Shown here piece by piece: positions 61,719-64,000 of a stretch of DNA of 64,000 nucleotides (the first letter of the stretch is position 1; each line of letters starts with the position of its first letter). Source of the stretch: Bacillus sp. EB01. GTDB lineage: Bacteria; Bacillota; Bacilli; Bacillales; Cytobacillaceae. The stretch is from contig NZ_HG964497.1 of assembly GCF_000613125.1 (NCBI RefSeq), forward strand, positions 3,541,037 to 3,605,036. The letters run 5' to 3'. The position numbers and the translations under genes were made by a program. Below the pieces are notes generated by a model. The model made no database searches. It saw only the letters and a program-made list of their open reading frames with translations, and was not told where the DNA came from.

Positions 61719-62180
61719 TTACATTACAACAGGCTGAGTCTCCTCTGCAGCTTTTTTAACACGTTCAACAAATTCGACAACAACCTTATCACTGGAAAAT
61801 AACAAGAAGAGCTTGACATACCACTTGAGCGGATTATTCGTGGTTGTGTATGTAAACGAAGTCCGGTTCCCATTGAGTTTTTTCAATTCATAAGCTGCGG
61901 TGATATCAAACATGTTTCCAAGGTTAAAACCAACCTTTAGCCTTTTGTGGTCTGCCCCATTCTTGTATTCCAGGGTCGCCACGTCGTATTCCATGACCCG
62001 GTTTCCTTCCTTATACTTTTGGCGGTAAATGCTCCCTACACCTTCTTCAGTGACCTTAATTGGCGTATTCTCGACCACTTGGGGCATAATTTTTTGCATA
62101 TCTTCCAGGGATCCGTTCAGGAATGACCATATTTGCTCAATTGGTGCATTGATTTCGATAGATTTCGTCCAGCTTTTCAT
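61719..62180 (-). CDS. SRPBCC family (polyketide cyclase-like) protein
   Basis: About 153 residues: TKSIEINAPIEQIWSFLNGS at the start and a C-terminal helix (VEFVERVKKAAEE) give the START-like cup that binds lipids or small ligands. Start ATG 62180 is 6 bases from GAGGTG; ATG 62186 is an alternative. Confidence 0.88.
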   Translation of the reverse strand: MKSWTKSIEINAPIEQIWSFLNGSLEDMQKIMPQVVENTPIKVTEEGVGSIYRQKYKEGNRVMEYDVATLEYKNGADHKRLKVGFNLGNMFDITAAYELKKLNGNRTSFTYTTTNNPLKWYVKLFLLFSSDKVVVEFVERVKKAAEETQPVVM

Positions 62181-62270
62181 TTCCATCACCTCTTCTAAAA
62201 GTATGTTACCATTGGATACAGCTTGTAAATGTAATTATAATATATATGTACATTCTGGGAGGGAATTTTA

Positions 62271-62633
62271 ATGATAAAACAAATTGCAACAGTTGCTGTG
62301 TACGTTGAAGACCAGCAGAGGGCTAAAGCATTTTGGTCTGAAAAGGCCGGCTTTGATATCATTGCCGAACATCCAATGGGGCCAAACGCATTCTGGCTTG
62401 AGGTTGCCCCAAAGGGTGCCGAATCCCGCCTGGTTATTTATCCAAAATCGATGATGAAGGGTTCAGAATCCATGAAAGCATCGATTGTCTTCCAATGCGA
62501 CGATATCACATCCACCTATGAAACAATGAAAGCGAACGGCGTCGAGTTTCTTGGCGAGCCCCAAACGATGCAATGGGGCACCTTCGTATCCTTCAAGGAC
62601 GAAGACGATAACGAATATTTATTAAGACAATAA
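62271..62633 (+). CDS. VOC superfamily (glyoxalase-like) protein
   Basis: 120 residues: IATVAVYVEDQQRAKAFWSE, AFWLEVAPKGAESRLVIYPK and FVSFKDEDDNEYLLRQ give the two beta-alpha-beta-beta-beta units. A metal ligand Glu is visible in EYLL. Resistance or isomerase roles occur in the family. RBS GGGAGGG. Confidence 0.9.
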   Translation: MIKQIATVAVYVEDQQRAKAFWSEKAGFDIIAEHPMGPNAFWLEVAPKGAESRLVIYPKSMMKGSESMKASIVFQCDDITSTYETMKANGVEFLGEPQTMQWGTFVSFKDEDDNEYLLRQ

Positions 62634-62645
62634 CCACTAACTAAG

Positions 62646-62674
62646 CAGCAGGTTCCTGAATGGGCCTGCTGTTT
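62646..62674 (+). terminator. Terminator of the VOC gene
   Basis: CAGCAGG/CCTGCTG then TTTAGTTC. Confidence 0.7.
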
Positions 62675-62756
62675 AGTTCTAGTTGTTTTCTATTATTGTG
62701 ACAGTTTGCATAGTTTGCCTATTCTTGCACACGCTATTGACGTGGAGGTGATTGAG

Positions 62757-62933
62757 ATGACAAACGGACAAAATCGCCAGGGCGGCGGACAAGGCAATGG
62801 CAACAACGAACAAAATGGCGGACTTATGGATAAGATGCGCCAGGGATTTGAAAATGTCGTCGATGCAATTACAGGTAACGATGAAAACAAAGGCGGCGGA
62901 CAAAAGAACCGCAACAACAACCAAAACCGCTAA
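62757..62933 (+). CDS. Small Gly/Asn/Gln-rich hydrophilic protein
   Basis: 58 residues: two Gly/Asn/Gln repeats (QGGGQGNGNNEQ, GGGQKNRNNNQN) flank a helix (LMDKMRQGFENVVDAIT). ATG 62757 follows a perfect GGAGGTGATT. The composition is typical of intrinsically disordered spore or desiccation proteins, but no family is named. It ends in its own terminator, and a similar short gene follows. Confidence 0.7.
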   Translation: MTNGQNRQGGGQGNGNNEQNGGLMDKMRQGFENVVDAITGNDENKGGGQKNRNNNQNR

Positions 62934-62944
62934 CCGTTTATACA

Positions 62945-62969
62945 AAAACGCCACTGGGTGGCGTTTTTT
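62945..62969 (+). terminator. Terminator between the two small genes
   Basis: AACGCCAC/GTGGCGTT, seven T after it. Confidence 0.88.
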
Positions 62970-63023
62970 GTTGGAATAAAAAAACGGAACTTACACAACC
63001 TACCAGTATTAGGAGGTGAAGGT

Positions 63024-63230
63024 ATGGCGAACCAACAGAACAGAGGAAATCAGGACAATCAGATTTCTGAAGGAATCAAAAATACAGCTGGGGCTGCTTT
63101 CCACGCTGCTCACAGTGCACTTGAAACAACCGAGGATGCAGCAATGAATGCAGTTGATGCTACAGCCAATGCAGTGAACAATACTGCCGAGAACGCACGT
63201 AACATGATGAGAAACAACAACGAACAGTAA
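63024..63230 (+). CDS. Small Ala/Asn-rich helical protein, LEA-like
   Basis: 68 residues: NQQNRGNQDNQ start, then HAAHSALETTEDAAMNAVDA, TANAVNNTAENARNMM. The repeating Ala, Asn, Thr helix recalls LEA group-3 or small acid-soluble proteins. ATG 63024 follows AGGAGGTG. Terminated separately. Confidence 0.7.
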   Translation: MANQQNRGNQDNQISEGIKNTAGAAFHAAHSALETTEDAAMNAVDATANAVNNTAENARNMMRNNNEQ

Positions 63231-63258
63231 AAGACGCCTTTTAAAGGCGTTTTTTTAT
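63231..63258. terminator. Terminator overlapping two convergent ends
   Basis: ACGCCTTT/AAAGGCGT, then seven T; it reaches 3 bases into the stop of the minus gene. Confidence 0.85.
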
Positions 63259-63683
63259 TTGTCTAGGTCAGCTAATTTTTCACCGGTGAGGATTTCGTAA
63301 AGCTCAGTTGAATCACTTGCAGGCAGGTGAACGTACTTGCTTGAATCGGTTGTCAGTTCTAGCCTATCATTGCCAGGGCTGATCCAAACCATATAGGCTT
63401 GCACTTTCGCATCTGCGTTATCATATTCGAAGGCAAACATGTAGTCAGCAGGGCGGACCATGTTGACTTTGGCGTTCTTCCAATCTGCTTCATCAAGTAT
63501 TTCCCTCACCCTTTTTACTTTTTCGCTTTCAGATTCTTCTCTAAAGTTCTCATAGGCAGAGTCAATCTCTCCATCTGCGTGCTTAAGAACATCAATCCTT
63601 TTCTCTTCCAGGAAGGCTTCCCTGAGGCAGCCGCCAAGTATTAATAGGAGTACTGTTACGATAGCAGTTTTTCCATATTTCAT
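63255..63683 (-). CDS. Uncharacterised lipoprotein
   Basis: About 142 residues: MKYGKTAIVTVLLLILGGC signal with Cys19 and a hydrophilic part with a long charged helix and an alpha/beta end. ATG 63683 follows CAGGAGAG. It is 28 bases after the DUF4275 gene on the same strand. Family unknown. Confidence 0.7.
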   Translation of the reverse strand: MKYGKTAIVTVLLLILGGCLREAFLEEKRIDVLKHADGEIDSAYENFREESESEKVKRVREILDEADWKNAKVNMVRPADYMFAFEYDNADAKVQAYMVWISPGNDRLELTTDSSKYVHLPASDSTELYEILTGEKLADLDK

Positions 63684-63711
63684 TATCATCTCTCCTGCTT
63701 TATGGACGTGG

Positions 63712-64000
63712 TCATATATGCCGCCTGGTCGTTTCTTTTTTATAAAAATAAGGCCCGTGCCACCCGGTTTCATGGGTTTTTACATATGTCCACCTGAAAT
63801 TCTCATCGGCTACATAGACGTCGTATTCGTTTTTCAGGTCGTCAGCGCTGAAACGCTTTGCATTTTTTAAAATCAATGCATCCTCCGAGTCCTGATTAAA
63901 TACAAAGCAGGCATATTTCCGCTCAGCATTGAAGGCTTCCTCGGCTGCACGGCCTTCCAGGCAAGCTTGTTTTCCATAGCTAAAAACGTGCCAGAGAAAG
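63712..64000 (-). CDS. DUF4275 family protein, cut by the window end
   Basis: The open minus frame reads FLWHVFSYGKQACLEGRAAE, AFNAERKYACFVFNQDSEDA, NEYDVYVADENFRWTYVKTH and ends ETTRRHI. These match the C-terminal two thirds of DUF4275 proteins, of unknown function. The 5' end lies beyond 64000. Probably in one operon with the lipoprotein gene downstream. Confidence 0.8.
   Translation of the reverse strand, partial: FLWHVFSYGKQACLEGRAAEEAFNAERKYACFVFNQDSEDALILKNAKRFSADDLKNEYDVYVADENFRWTYVKTHETGWHGPYFYKKETTRRHI

Noticed and set aside
1-64000. tRNA, rRNA, prophage or transposase genes
   Set aside because: None seen by reading for conserved stems, rRNA segments or the usual protein motifs.

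Overview
The window reads as chromosome of an endospore-forming Bacillaceae (Bacillus, Mesobacillus, Cytobacillus or Neobacillus type; the genus is inferred, not proven). The reasons are strong AGGAGG-type ribosome binding sites, many TTG and GTG starts, lipoproteins with Gly-Cys lipoboxes, RsbR-type stressosome proteins, a sigma-B-like promoter, a CodY-like box, a KinB-like sensor kinase, a maa-type acetyltransferase and several intergenic repeat families. I saw no rRNA, tRNA, phage, transposase or CRISPR locus.

Layout. 1-2.9 kb: a 52-bp tandem array, a leader/terminator-like element, a lipoprotein, a tiny membrane protein, a possible small RNA and an Sm-like protein with an Arg-rich and Pro/Tyr-rich tail. 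2.9-6.4 kb: a TAXI-type TRAP transporter operon (binding protein, DUF1850 protein, fused permease). 6.8-10.9 kb: a membrane/HTH protein overlapping an MltG-like fragment, a DUF2238 membrane protein and a soluble sugar dehydrogenase-like beta-propeller. 10.9-14.8 kb: a TetR regulator with its palindromic operator and an FtsX-type ABC exporter. 15-20 kb: cupredoxin, anchored thermonuclease with an excalibur-like tail, an MFS pump and small membrane proteins.

20.5-32 kb is accessory. It holds a PAS-STAS protein, an RsbR paralogue, a MEDS-domain protein, two methyltransferases with a DUF3291 protein, LysE, NUDIX and GNAT enzymes, a broken phzF, several small exported proteins and an XRE/membrane-protein module. 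A family of terminator-like hairpins (about six copies) punctuates this stretch. 32-44 kb carries maa, NUDIX, a WrbA-like flavoprotein, a secreted X-Pro dipeptidyl-peptidase, a 3-hydroxybutyrate dehydrogenase with a GntP permease, a second divergent GntP permease, and a hydrolase/regulator pair.

44-64 kb carries a VanW lipoprotein, a frameshifted sensor kinase, a second RsbR paralogue behind a sigma-B-like promoter, a cyclic-phosphate-processing receiver-domain protein, a YitT protein, a secreted glycerophosphodiesterase and a decayed second copy of its 3' end, an MFS pump, a Suppressor-of-fused protein split by one amber codon, a polar amino-acid ABC transporter with a CodY-like box in its promoter, and many small stress or housekeeping proteins.

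Themes: nutrient uptake (TRAP, GntP, amino-acid ABC), general stress sensing (three STAS proteins and a MEDS protein), and repeated gene decay. Five loci are clearly broken (phzF, kinase, glycerophosphodiesterase remnant, Suppressor of fused, CBO0543) and a sixth has a displaced start. The least explained signals are two arrays with unrelated sequence but the same exact 52-bp period, the ungapped pair of 58-nt leader elements, and the dispersed hairpin family.
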